Both the position numbers and the translations under genes were made by a program. The notes under the pieces were generated by a model. That model did not search any database and was not told the DNA's origin. It worked only from the letters and a program-made list of their open reading frames with translations. Below are positions 1-5,987 of a stretch of 14,737 nucleotides of DNA, one piece after another. This stretch comes from Promethearchaeota archaeon (GTDB lineage: Archaea; Asgardarchaeota; Lokiarchaeia; Sigynarchaeales; SOKP01), in NCBI GenBank assembly GCA_030620005.1, contig JAUXAJ010000106.1, positions 1 through 14,737 on the forward strand. The letters are read 5' to 3'. Positions within the stretch are counted from its first letter, which is position 1, and every line of letters starts with the position of its first letter.

Positions 1-903
1 CGCCATTATGACCAGTAAAACTAAAGGAATGATATTGGCTGTTAAAGGCATATCAAGCACGTATACCACGTAAAAAGGCAATACTGCACCAAATATTGCG
101 GTCATCAACCCATAAGCAATCCACGCAATTATATTTGCAATATAACTTCTTTGTTTAGTTGTTTGTTTTAAAAGTTTTAGGAAGGATTCATCTTTTTCTT
201 TTCTTTCAGCATCAATTCGAACCCATTTTTCCTTTAATTCATTGCTTTCTCGTATACCTGAAAGAAAAAGAAGAAGTATGATAATAATAATTATGGCATA
301 AACAATTGCTTGTATCGTCCATGCAAATATGTTTTCTCTGCCTAATCCTTCTACAATGATCGGCTGAATAACGATACCAATTACCATTGCAAGGGTTGCA
401 AAAACGATTAAAAAAGCACTTGCTTTTTTTCGATCTCTATTATCTCTAACCTTATAATAAAAAAGACTTATATTGTTTATATAAGCTAGAGAATAAAAAG
501 TATCAAAAAGGCAATACGAGATGAGAAGCCAAATAAATACGAGTATGGTATTTTGGGAAGGATTGGCAAATGGTATAAAAAATAAAAAAACAATCATTAT
601 TGCAACTCCAATTATACCAACAATAATGAAAGGGCGTCTTTTACCATGTTTTAATGTCCATCTCGTTGATTTATCACAGAGGTATCCTAAAAGTGGATCA
701 TTAACCATGTTCCAAAGAGTATAGATGATAATTGCGATCATGAAGAGCTGAATGGGTAATAGGATTATGGTCGTATAATAGAATTGTAAGTTCAAGAAAA
801 CAAAAGAGATCATGTTTCCAATAGTGCTCACGCCCATTAATTGGGCTAAAGTCTTATTAGGATATGTCTCAACTTCACTATTCTTTTCATTAGAATCTTG
901 CAT
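1..903 (-). CDS. GPH-family (MFS) sugar:cation symporter, C-terminus cut by window edge
   Basis: An open minus-strand frame runs without a stop from the ATG at 903 to base 1, giving 301 visible residues. It is a membrane protein with many hydrophobic segments. The motif NMVNDPLLGYLCDKSTR (about residues 63-79), followed by HGKRRPF, is the signature loop of the glycoside-pentoside-hexuronide:cation symporter group of the major facilitator superfamily (usual length about 450-490 aa), so roughly the last third is missing. A charged cytoplasmic linker (about residues 221-247, rich in K, E and R) separates the two halves, as is usual. It is a distant paralogue of the complete transporter at 3323-4783. 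The expected role is uptake of a sugar, glycoside or related solute coupled to Na+ or H+; the substrate cannot be read from sequence. The family call is fairly sure. Confidence 0.85.
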   Translation of the reverse strand, partial: MQDSNEKNSEVETYPNKTLAQLMGVSTIGNMISFVFLNLQFYYTTIILLPIQLFMIAIIIYTLWNMVNDPLLGYLCDKSTRWTLKHGKRRPFIIVGIIGVAIMIVFLFFIPFANPSQNTILVFIWLLISYCLFDTFYSLAYINNISLFYYKVRDNRDRKKASAFLIVFATLAMVIGIVIQPIIVEGLGRENIFAWTIQAIVYAIIIIIILLLFLSGIRESNELKEKWVRIDAERKEKDESFLKLLKQTTKQRSYIANIIAWIAYGLMTAIFGAVLPFYVVYVLDMPLTANIIPLVLLVIMA

Positions 904-940
904 GATTTTAAAATATTTTTTTAAAATATTTTTTTTAAAA

Positions 941-951
941 TAATTTATATT
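941..951 (-). promoter_or_regulatory. Putative TATA box of the left-edge transporter
   Basis: On the minus strand this reads AATATAAATTA, about 40 bases before the ATG at 903. Between the box and the start lie two near-tandem AAAATATTTTTTT units (910-935), a purely A/T leader. The assignment rests on motif and distance only. Confidence 0.35.
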
Positions 952-1043
952 GATGATTCTTTATAAAATTATCTAAAACTTACTCAATGATTAACCAATT
1001 TTACTCGAAAGAATTTGAATCGAGCATTTTTTACATTTAATAT

Positions 1044-1301
1044 TTATTGCTGACAATTTGGGCAAAAGAATCCATGTCTTCCAGCAATTTCGAACCGTTC
1101 GATTTCAGTACCACATGCGGGGCATTCTTCTTCTTTATTTCGATGTGGAATTAAGAAATGATCGGGATACGTGCTTAAATCTCCTTTCTTTTCGATTCCA
1201 AATTTCAGAACATCTTTAATGTTAGTAAACAACTCGTGCACTTTATTTTCATTTAGGCTATCTATTCTTTTTCTTGGATTTAACTTGGCCCCTATCAGAA
1301 A
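1044..1301 (-). pseudogene. C-terminal remnant of formamidopyrimidine-DNA glycosylase (Fpg/MutM), zinc finger only
   Basis: The frame ends in CPACGTEIERFEIAGRHGFF then CPNCQQ: C-x2-C-x16-C-x2-C, the Fpg/Nei C-terminal zinc finger, including the Arg before the second Cys pair that contacts DNA in the family. Just upstream, FLIGAKLNP followed by KDVLKFGIEKKGD matches the part of Fpg after the H2TH helices (the ILFRAGIHP-like segment). The frame is closed at 1302-1304 by a TAG, and none of the N-terminal catalytic domain (Pro1-Glu2), nor the GIGNIYADE segment, is visible upstream in any minus frame I checked. A GTG at 1239-1241 could start a 65-aa product, but a full Fpg is about 270 aa, so this is a truncated stump that cannot be a glycosylase. 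Domain identity is sure; whether the piece is still translated is unknown. Confidence 0.8.
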
Positions 1302-1356
1302 CTATTGTCAGAAAACTTGAAAGTAATAAACAAGAAGGTGAAAAAGAATTAATTGG

Positions 1357-1488
1357 TTAGCAATAATCCTTCAAATATAAACATTTTAGCATATTTAGTT
1401 TATGTTGCTGCCCCATCTTCATATAAATATAAAGCCAAGCGAATAATGAAATGATTATACCTAACAAATTAAATTCTGCTATTGCCAC
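1357..1488 (-). CDS. Small hypothetical membrane ORF, 43 aa
   Basis: A GTG at 1486-1488 opens a 43-residue frame ending at TAA 1357-1359. It has one strongly hydrophobic segment (NLLGIIISLFAWLYIYM, about residues 7-23) followed by a basic tail ending in KDYC. It lies in the same frame as the 112-aa ORF upstream, which stops at 1519. It could be the displaced tail of a longer gene or a small single-pass membrane protein. No clear ribosome binding site is visible. It is reported because it fills an otherwise empty gap between gene fragments, not because the gene call is strong. Confidence 0.25.
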   Translation of the reverse strand: MAIAEFNLLGIIISLFAWLYIYMKMGQQHKLNMLKCLYLKDYC

Positions 1489-1518
1489 TTCAGCTGTAAG
1501 CAAAAAATCAATTTTTCT

Positions 1519-1857
1519 TTAAATATCGTTTTCTAATAAATGTTTTATAATCTTTAATGTATAATTATGAAATTCTTCGGTTGAAACATCTAAGGTACTC
1601 AGTTGAATCGTTTCCCATATAGGTATAGGGGCACCAACTTGATCTTCAGTTCTATTCATTTCGATATATGCAACACCCATTATCAAACTAAAGATGAATA
1701 GAGAGAGTAACGATGAGTTTTTATTTTTTATTTCATCCTTGTCTATTGCTTCTTGTAGTAATTTTGTAGTACCATCTAATAATCTAAATTCTTGATATTC
1801 CTTTTCAATAGGACCAATTTTGTTTGAAGAAGGTGCTTCAATAAAATTGAACATCAT
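1519..1857 (-). CDS. Hypothetical protein resembling the C-terminal half of a TetR-family regulator (no HTH)
   Basis: This is a 112-aa frame with tandem ATG codons at its start. It looks all-helical: an acidic N-terminal stretch with KEYQEFRLLDGTTKLLQEA, a hydrophobic helix SLLSLFIFSLIMGVAYIEM (about residues 49-67), a Pro-rich turn, and a final amphipathic helix EFHNYTLKIIKHLLEND. This order resembles the effector-binding/dimer domain of TetR regulators (an 'l.~li~Gl' helix followed by a terminal helix), but the DNA-binding domain of about 50 residues that should precede it is missing. The upstream frame is closed by a TAA after about 13 codons. The FeS protein gene ends 57 bases upstream on the same strand, so they may be co-transcribed. 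The TetR resemblance is inference from pattern only; it may be a relic. Confidence 0.4.
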   Translation of the reverse strand: MMFNFIEAPSSNKIGPIEKEYQEFRLLDGTTKLLQEAIDKDEIKNKNSSLLSLFIFSLIMGVAYIEMNRTEDQVGAPIPIWETIQLSTLDVSTEEFHNYTLKIIKHLLENDI

Positions 1858-1913
1858 TTTAAATTTACCATAAGGGAAAGATGGTTTTAAGGATTATTTT
1901 AACTAATGCTAAA

Positions 1914-3083
1914 TCAGGTCACATCAATATGAGCCTCGAGTTTATTAATTAATTCATGAACTACACTTGAGTCATTAATTGTAATAGAGATTGCTTCGTT
2001 AGGGCAGGCAGTTTCGCACCTTCCACAGCCTAAACATCGTTCCTGGTTTACTTTTGCTATCTCATCAATCATTTCCATTCCATTCCATACACATGCTTCG
2101 AGACAATCTCCACATCCAACGCAAAGATCTTTATCAACCTTTACCTCAAGACCCTCTATTCTGCGAAAAATATTAAGACTACTTGAGGCATGTTTCAGAA
2201 TTTTTACGTCAATACAACAACAAGGACAACAAAAACACATTCCCAAGAGATGTCCAGTATCCTCAACGCCAAATCCCACAGCCTCCTGTATGGCTCTTCC
2301 GAGTAGTGGAATCAAACCATTGTCAACGGCAAGCTTCACCCGTTCTAAGGCTTCCTCCTTTGTCGCAACATGGCCTCTGTCTTCCGTAACCAGCACTTTT
2401 AACGTATCGTCACCCATGTACATGCACCCTATGCTCTTATCGTGATCTTGACAATCGTTGAAAACTCTACAGCCACAGTTATGGAGCATTACAATATTAC
2501 TCGCCTTTTCAATAAAGTGCTTAAAGACCTTAACCGGCAGAATTTGACTTTCAAATGTTCCAAGGGATTGATTGATAGGTACGAAAAATCCAATATCATC
2601 CTCAGTCGTTCGTGTTGCAGCAAGATTTCGAAAGATTGGTATTTTTGATAGTATGAAAAAATGATAATTCTTATCTCTGTTGAATCGAGCTGTTACAAAA
2701 GGTTTGCTTATTCTAACTCTTTTTTTACCTTTTTCTGTATCAATAATTTTCCAACCTTCAGTGTAATTTATTTTAAATCCCCCTTTATAACCCGGACCGT
2801 AGCCAAACTCAAAGCGTTCACCCTTTAATAATCGAACCGCTAGATCGTTATTTCTAATTACCAATGTAACGTCAGGCTCCTCTAACTTTTCTCCGAATTT
2901 GTAAGATATTTTATCTATCTCAAAGATTTGATATCCTAAGATTCCACAGATCTTCCATTGAACTTTAAATTTTCCAACATCTTTCATGTCTTTCTGATAA
3001 ATTTTATCTTCCGATGCTCTTTCTTCGTCATCCTTCAGCATTTTCTTGAATAAAGATTCGATTTCTCCTTTATTATCTACCAT
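1914..3083 (-). CDS. Cys-rich iron-sulfur protein with SCP2-like N-terminus and two 4Fe-4S ferredoxin motifs
   Basis: This is a 389-aa protein (392 if a GTG at 3090-3092 were used). The ATG at 3083 is preferred because AAGGTGA lies 5 bases before it. Residue numbers below count from the GTG. Residues ~35-115 (EEPDVTLVIRNNDLAVRLL, then a Gly-rich stretch) resemble an SCP2 lipid-binding-type fold (inference). Residues ~200-222 carry HNCGCR, then a Cys, then SIGCMYMG. Residues ~285-294 carry MCFCCPCCC, a dense cysteine knot suited to a further metal centre. Residues ~322-370 hold two C-x2-C-x2-C-x3-C motifs, CVGCGDCLEAC and CLGCGRCETAC-P, typical of a 2x[4Fe-4S] ferredoxin. There is no signal peptide or membrane span, so it is probably cytosolic. 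The likely role is electron transfer in an anaerobe; partner and substrate are unknown. Proteins with this CGCR / CCPCCC / ferredoxin order occur in anaerobic prokaryotes annotated only as 4Fe-4S proteins. Confidence 0.8.
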   Translation of the reverse strand: MVDNKGEIESLFKKMLKDDEERASEDKIYQKDMKDVGKFKVQWKICGILGYQIFEIDKISYKFGEKLEEPDVTLVIRNNDLAVRLLKGERFEFGYGPGYKGGFKINYTEGWKIIDTEKGKKRVRISKPFVTARFNRDKNYHFFILSKIPIFRNLAATRTTEDDIGFFVPINQSLGTFESQILPVKVFKHFIEKASNIVMLHNCGCRVFNDCQDHDKSIGCMYMGDDTLKVLVTEDRGHVATKEEALERVKLAVDNGLIPLLGRAIQEAVGFGVEDTGHLLGMCFCCPCCCIDVKILKHASSSLNIFRRIEGLEVKVDKDLCVGCGDCLEACVWNGMEMIDEIAKVNQERCLGCGRCETACPNEAISITINDSSVVHELINKLEAHIDVT

Positions 3084-3088
3084 TATTT

Positions 3089-3095
3089 TCACCTT
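3089..3095 (-). promoter_or_regulatory. Ribosome binding site deciding the FeS protein start
   Basis: The minus strand reads AAGGTGA with 5 bases to the ATG at 3083. It overlaps the alternative GTG (3092), which argues for the ATG. A possible TATA-like AAAGTATATTAAAC lies about 40 bases upstream of the start. Confidence 0.55.
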
Positions 3096-3163
3096 GAATA
3101 TTCTTAAATAGAATTTGTTTAATATACTTTTAAAACTTATTCAATTTTTTAATATAAACAAAT

Positions 3164-3244
3164 ATGTAATATTATATTATAGCGTCATTAGACTAATACA
3201 TGGTAAAAATTTGAAATGATGGACACATTTTATGTTTAATTAAG
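3164..3244 (+). repeat. Intergenic repeat, copy 1 (short form, 81 bp)
   Basis: It begins ATGTAATATTATATTATAGCG and ends TTTAATTAAG. It matches the first 81 bases of copies 2 and 3, with about 6 differences from copy 2, and lacks their last 53 bases. It lies between the FeS protein gene start and the transporter gene end, so both flanking genes are minus strand. It has no coding potential. The palindrome in its centre (TACTAATATATAGTA in the other copies) is degraded here to GACTAATACATGGTA. Confidence 0.92.
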
Positions 3245-3297
3245 TATCAAAACAATGATATAAAGATAACCTAAAAATTCTAAAAGCCTAAAGAAGA

Positions 3298-3311
3298 GAG
3301 AAAAAAAATAG
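3298..3311 (-). terminator. T-tract terminator after the transporter gene
   Basis: The minus strand has a run of eight T followed by a CTCTCTTC pyrimidine stretch, 12-25 bases after the transporter stop codon. Archaeal termination typically uses such T-rich runs. A short inverted repeat (AACCTA at 3269-3274 with TAGGTT at 3310-3315) overlaps it. Confidence 0.45.
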
Positions 3312-3322
3312 GTTTTAAATTA

Positions 3323-4783
3323 TTATAACCCGAGCTTTTCCAGCTCAGCTTTATTTTTTAATACCACATCCTGAGTTAGAGGGAAAAATTTCCAAAAAAC
3401 CAGAGTTCCCGCGAATAAAACTATCGCTGGAATGACTCCCTGAAGAAGGCGGATACCTATAAGTACTAAGTTCATGTCAGGAACCACGGCAGCCATTTCG
3501 CTATAAGTATCATGTCCGGCAACGAACCCTGTAAGATCATGAACGACTGCGAAAATTAATTCGTCAATTGTTGAAACAAGGCGACCAAGAAATGCAGAAA
3601 TTCCGATGAGAACTCCTTTTTGGTTTTTCCCCGTCTTAACAATAAAATCCTCAACCACACTCGGAAAGAGTATAGCGGTTGAGTATGCGTTTGTGCCTCC
3701 ATAGGCGAATCCGAGAATGAATGCCATGATTAGTAAATCAAAAAGTTCCTGAAAGAATGTCAAGGGAATTAACGCAGCACATGGTGCGAGACTCGCAACC
3801 ACGAACGCTTTCTTGTTGTTGTTTATTTTCTTGATATACTTGAGCCAGAAAGGAAGAGATATCAAGGTACCCATGAGAAATATACCTAAAATAAGAATAT
3901 ATGTATCGTAACCAACCTGTAAAACAAAATTTGTTGTATATGACATATTTGCTACCAAAATGGATAATGATATGGCATAGCACATTCCAAATATAAACCA
4001 TACCATGAAACTTTTCGATTTTATAAGTTCTATAAAGGCTTTAAGTAAATTCATTCGCTTATAATCAGTTTTGGTTGAAAAATACCTATCAATCATTATT
4101 TTATCCTCACGGGCGCTAGGAAGATACAAAATAGCAAAAAGAAGAGATATTATCGCGACTATCCCTCCCATTATGGCAAAACTGGTTTTTGGATCACCAG
4201 GAATAATATCAATAAAAAGAGCAGGTAATAAAAGCCCGAGGATATTTGCTAACATATCGATAGGTGTATAATATTTTGCGAATGTCCGACGTTCTTCCTT
4301 CGTTCGAAACTTATCTACCCGAAGTGCGCTGTTATTAACATGCACAAGCGTGCTAAAGGTGTTAAGTACAAGCAATGATAATATTAGCCACCCAAAAATA
4401 GGCCAAGGATTTGCAGAAACATCGATATCTGGGGCGGAAAAGAGCAGGTAGACAGAAAGGGGCCAAGGGATAATGCTTATGAGGATCCATGGAAAACGTC
4501 TTCCCCATTTTCTCGTGAATCTTGTGTTCCGATCGACCAGAAACCCAAGAATAGGATTGCTAATTGCACTATATACCGCAAAGATACTCAAGGCAAGGAA
4601 AACTCCCCATGCACTTAATCCGATAACAACTTCATAATAGAAAAGTAAAAATCCCGAGTAAACGCCACCTATTATTGAGTCGGGAAGTTGAAAAAAAGCA
4701 TTGGAAAGAAAGATCCATTTTGAATGCCTTGTTTTAGGAGATTGAACATTTTTAATAGAATTTTTGTTGTTAGCTTCATTCAT
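3323..4783 (-). CDS. GPH-family (MFS) sugar:cation symporter, complete
   Basis: This 486-aa membrane protein is of full length for the GPH/MFS_2 family, with about 12 hydrophobic segments. The signature AISNPILGFLVDRNTRFTR followed by KWGRRFPWI (about residues 56-85) is the family loop between TM2 and TM3, with the Asp pair adapted to NP-G-D here. A charged central loop with SAREDKIMIDRYFS (about residues 223-236) divides the two halves. The start ATG 4781-4783 (MNEANNKNS) is preceded by a TATA-like box at suitable distance. It probably imports a glycoside, pentose or uronate with a cation; the substrate is not deducible. No sugar-catabolic gene is adjacent, so context does not narrow the substrate. 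It is bracketed by repeat copies 1 and 2. Confidence 0.88.
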   Translation of the reverse strand: MNEANNKNSIKNVQSPKTRHSKWIFLSNAFFQLPDSIIGGVYSGFLLFYYEVVIGLSAWGVFLALSIFAVYSAISNPILGFLVDRNTRFTRKWGRRFPWILISIIPWPLSVYLLFSAPDIDVSANPWPIFGWLILSLLVLNTFSTLVHVNNSALRVDKFRTKEERRTFAKYYTPIDMLANILGLLLPALFIDIIPGDPKTSFAIMGGIVAIISLLFAILYLPSAREDKIMIDRYFSTKTDYKRMNLLKAFIELIKSKSFMVWFIFGMCYAISLSILVANMSYTTNFVLQVGYDTYILILGIFLMGTLISLPFWLKYIKKINNNKKAFVVASLAPCAALIPLTFFQELFDLLIMAFILGFAYGGTNAYSTAILFPSVVEDFIVKTGKNQKGVLIGISAFLGRLVSTIDELIFAVVHDLTGFVAGHDTYSEMAAVVPDMNLVLIGIRLLQGVIPAIVLFAGTLVFWKFFPLTQDVVLKNKAELEKLGL

Positions 4784-4810
4784 TACAAATTATCACTATC
4801 TTTTTCTTTT

Positions 4811-4823
4811 TAATTTATATTTT
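4811..4823 (-). promoter_or_regulatory. Putative TATA box of the complete transporter
   Basis: On the minus strand this reads AAAATATAAATTA, centred about 33 bases before the ATG at 4783, giving a short leader typical of archaeal promoters. Confidence 0.45.
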
Positions 4824-4993
4824 ACTTGAATAGTAAAGTGGTTTTCATTACTACTTTAGAATTATAAAGCTTTCGTTTTTTCTCTAATACTACCTAATTA
4901 TCATAGCGAAACTCTTTAAATTATATTATATACTAAATACTTTTAAACATTTATCATTGTATTTAAATCTTATGTCCATTGTCCATTAAAAAT

Positions 4994-5127
4994 ATGTAAT
5001 ATTATATTATAGCGTCATTGTACTAATATATAGTAAAAATTTGAAATGATAGACACATTTTATATTTAATTAAGCGACATTCAGAGTATTAAAGATTTTT
5101 CATTTCTTAAGAAACTAAGAAAAAGAT
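4994..5127 (+). repeat. Intergenic repeat, copy 2 (full form, 134 bp)
   Basis: This is 134 bases with only four differences from copy 3 (about 97% identity) and is in the same orientation as the other copies. Internal structure: an A/T palindromic head; AGCGTCATT at 5011-5019 echoed by AGCGACATT at 5073-5081; a perfect palindrome TACTAATATATAGTA; a small AAATG-ATAGACA-CATTT hairpin; a TATA-like TTTTATATTTAA; and a tail with the 12-bp palindrome TTTCTTAAGAAA enclosed by TTTTTC/GAAAAA. It has no terminal inverted repeats and no flanking target duplication. Confidence 0.93.
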
Positions 5128-5151
5128 GATTTAATGATTTCTCGTTCTTAA

Positions 5152-5185
5152 CCACTTCCTAAATAAATAAAGTAAAGAGAAGTGG
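5152..5185. repeat. Inverted repeat / hairpin CCACTTC...GAAGTGG
   Basis: A perfect 7-bp stem with a 20-base loop lies just beyond repeat copy 2 and about 45 bases past the toxin stop codon. It may form part of a transcript end or protect the 3' end of the toxin-antitoxin message. Its function is not shown. Confidence 0.4.
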
Positions 5186-5211
5186 ATTTCTTTTCCATTT
5201 TAAAATCCTTT

Positions 5212-5224
5212 TTAAAAAAAACTT
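5212..5224 (-). terminator. T-tract terminator after the toxin gene
   Basis: The minus strand shows AGTTTTTTTTAAA within 20 bases of the toxin stop codon, consistent with an archaeal oligo-T terminator. The call rests on base run and position only. Confidence 0.4.
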
Positions 5225-5230
5225 TTAATC

Positions 5231-5605
5231 CTATTCATGTAAATTTTTGAATTCTTTTTTTAATAGCTCTTTTAAGAGAATTGAAATATCATGTTTGGGA
5301 TCTCCATTCATTGGACTTTCAATAGCTGTTTTTTCACCTCTAGGATGAAAATGATGAGGTTTAGAATTCACATTCCACATATCATCATAATTATCATAAC
5401 GGATTCTATCAAGAGGTTCTTGGGAAAAAATTAAGTGATAAGAATATTCATTATAATCATTATACCGAATATAAAGGACTAATCCCTTAAAAAAAGTAAT
5501 TTTTAAAAACGGGCGTTCATCATCAATAAACTCATCTTTAATTTCTGAAAGTAGTTCATTAAGTAGGATTTTACGAGCAGCAGCAAGTTTATCGAGAGCT
5601 GTCAA
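5231..5605 (-). CDS. TumE/DUF6516-like toxin of a toxin-antitoxin pair
   Basis: This is a 124-aa soluble protein. Order of recognisable parts: N-terminal helix, FLKITFFKGLVLYIRYND strand pair (about residues 33-50), YSYHLIF, RIRYDNYDD (about 68-76), PHHFHPRGE (about 83-91), and a C-terminal helix LLKELLKKEF. The YSYH / RYDN / P-H-H-x-H arrangement is that of the TumE-type (DUF6516) toxin family, in which the His-rich motif is the probable active or binding site; the molecular target is not certain. The gene begins with TTG (5605), or possibly ATT (5608), and has no ATG. GGAG at 5615-5618 overlaps the stop codon of the antitoxin-like gene upstream, so translation is probably coupled. Family assignment is by motif memory and is moderately sure. 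Confidence 0.65.
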   Translation of the reverse strand: MTALDKLAAARKILLNELLSEIKDEFIDDERPFLKITFFKGLVLYIRYNDYNEYSYHLIFSQEPLDRIRYDNYDDMWNVNSKPHHFHPRGEKTAIESPMNGDPKHDISILLKELLKKEFKNLHE

Positions 5606-5614
5606 AATATCCTG

Positions 5615-5618
5615 CTCC
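5615..5618 (-). promoter_or_regulatory. Ribosome binding site overlapping the antitoxin stop codon
   Basis: The minus strand reads TAGGAGCAGGATATTTTG. The TAG is the antitoxin stop, GGAG starts on its last base, and TTG begins the toxin 9 bases later (ATT 6 bases later). This points to translational coupling and a weak toxin start, which would keep toxin below antitoxin. Confidence 0.55.
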
Positions 5619-5848
5619 TACAATGAATTAATTAGCTCGTTTAATTTTTTTTCTTCAAGTAATAGTTGTTTAAGATCAATAGCATCATTTTCTGCTTCTG
5701 AATAAGTTCCGTTTTTTGCTTTTTCTAAAAATGCTGACGCCTCGGTGTCATTCCATCTTTTTAATATTTTATTTAAATGTTCTTGAATATTTCTTAATTT
5801 ATAACTAATTAAATCTTCAGCTACTTCCTTATCAATAGATACTTTCAT
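5618..5848 (-). CDS. Antitoxin-like small protein upstream of the TumE-like toxin
   Basis: This is a 76-aa charged, mostly helical protein: MKVSIDKEVAEDLISYKLR, a second helix around IQEHLNKILKRW, then FLEKAKNGTYSEAENDAIDLKQLLLEEKKL. The pattern 'I-x-ID-x-E-x-AEDLI-x-YK' followed by 'FL-x-KA-x-NG-x-x-x-EAE-DAI' is that of small antitoxin-like proteins found directly upstream of TumE/DUF6516-type toxins in archaea. It is in the same reading frame as the toxin and 12 bases ahead of it. Its job would be to bind and neutralise the toxin, and possibly to autoregulate. I see no HTH or ribbon-helix-helix motif, so DNA binding is doubtful. The ATG at 5846-5848 is the natural start, close behind a TATA box. 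Confidence 0.62.
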   Translation of the reverse strand: MKVSIDKEVAEDLISYKLRNIQEHLNKILKRWNDTEASAFLEKAKNGTYSEAENDAIDLKQLLLEEKKLNELINSL

Positions 5849-5874
5849 TACTCTTCAATATTTTAACAATCATT

Positions 5875-5886
5875 CTTTTATTTAAA
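5875..5886 (-). promoter_or_regulatory. TATA box of the toxin-antitoxin operon
   Basis: On the minus strand TTTAAATAAAAG lies about 32 bases upstream of the antitoxin ATG. It is close to the archaeal consensus and predicts a near-leaderless transcript. Confidence 0.6.
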
Positions 5887-5962
5887 TTTTGCTTTATTGA
5901 TATATTTGAAAAAGTAGTAAGGATCGAGTGATTCATTTAAGATAAATTAAAAAACTTCGCGA

Positions 5963-5986
5963 TTATTTTATAAAGATATTATTGAT
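5963..5986 (+). repeat. Short duplicated piece of the XPB coding region
   Basis: Bases 5966-5986 are identical to 6363-6383 inside the XPB gene (21 bases). Read in the XPB frame, 5963-5986 encodes LFYKDIID, the same eight residues as XPB 45-52. It ends one base before repeat copy 3 and has no start codon or continuing homology on either side, so it is a duplication scar rather than a gene. Confidence 0.7.
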
Positions 5987-5987
5987 C

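Larger units (their letters stand above)
4784..5230. other. 447-base non-coding interval between transporter and toxin genes
   Basis: It contains the transporter promoter (next to 4783), repeat copy 2 (4994-5127), a perfect 7-bp inverted repeat CCACTTC/GAAGTGG (5152-5158 and 5179-5185, 20-base loop) and a T-tract after the toxin gene. No open frame with coding character is seen. The rest (4830-4990 and 5128-5150) is plain A/T-rich sequence. Confidence 0.7.

Noticed and set aside
1248..1359. Plus-strand frame ending ...SETIVRKLESNKQ... then EGEKELIG
   Set aside because: It looks mildly protein-like but has no start codon of its own, overlaps the Fpg remnant on the other strand and matches no family I know.
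2183..2648. Two plus-strand open frames of 68 codons each
   Set aside because: They lie wholly within the FeS protein gene on the opposite strand, are rich in Pro/Arg/Gln from its Cys/Gly codons, and show no domain.
4994..5127. Integron attC-like recombination site
   Set aside because: The repeats lie between gene units in one direction, but I see no RYYYAAC/GTTRRRY core pair and no integrase in the window. The resemblance is only in layout.
4994..5127. C/D-box guide RNA within the repeat (ATGATAGA as a C-like box)
   Set aside because: No convincing CTGA D box follows at the right distance, and the hairpins do not bring box motifs together.
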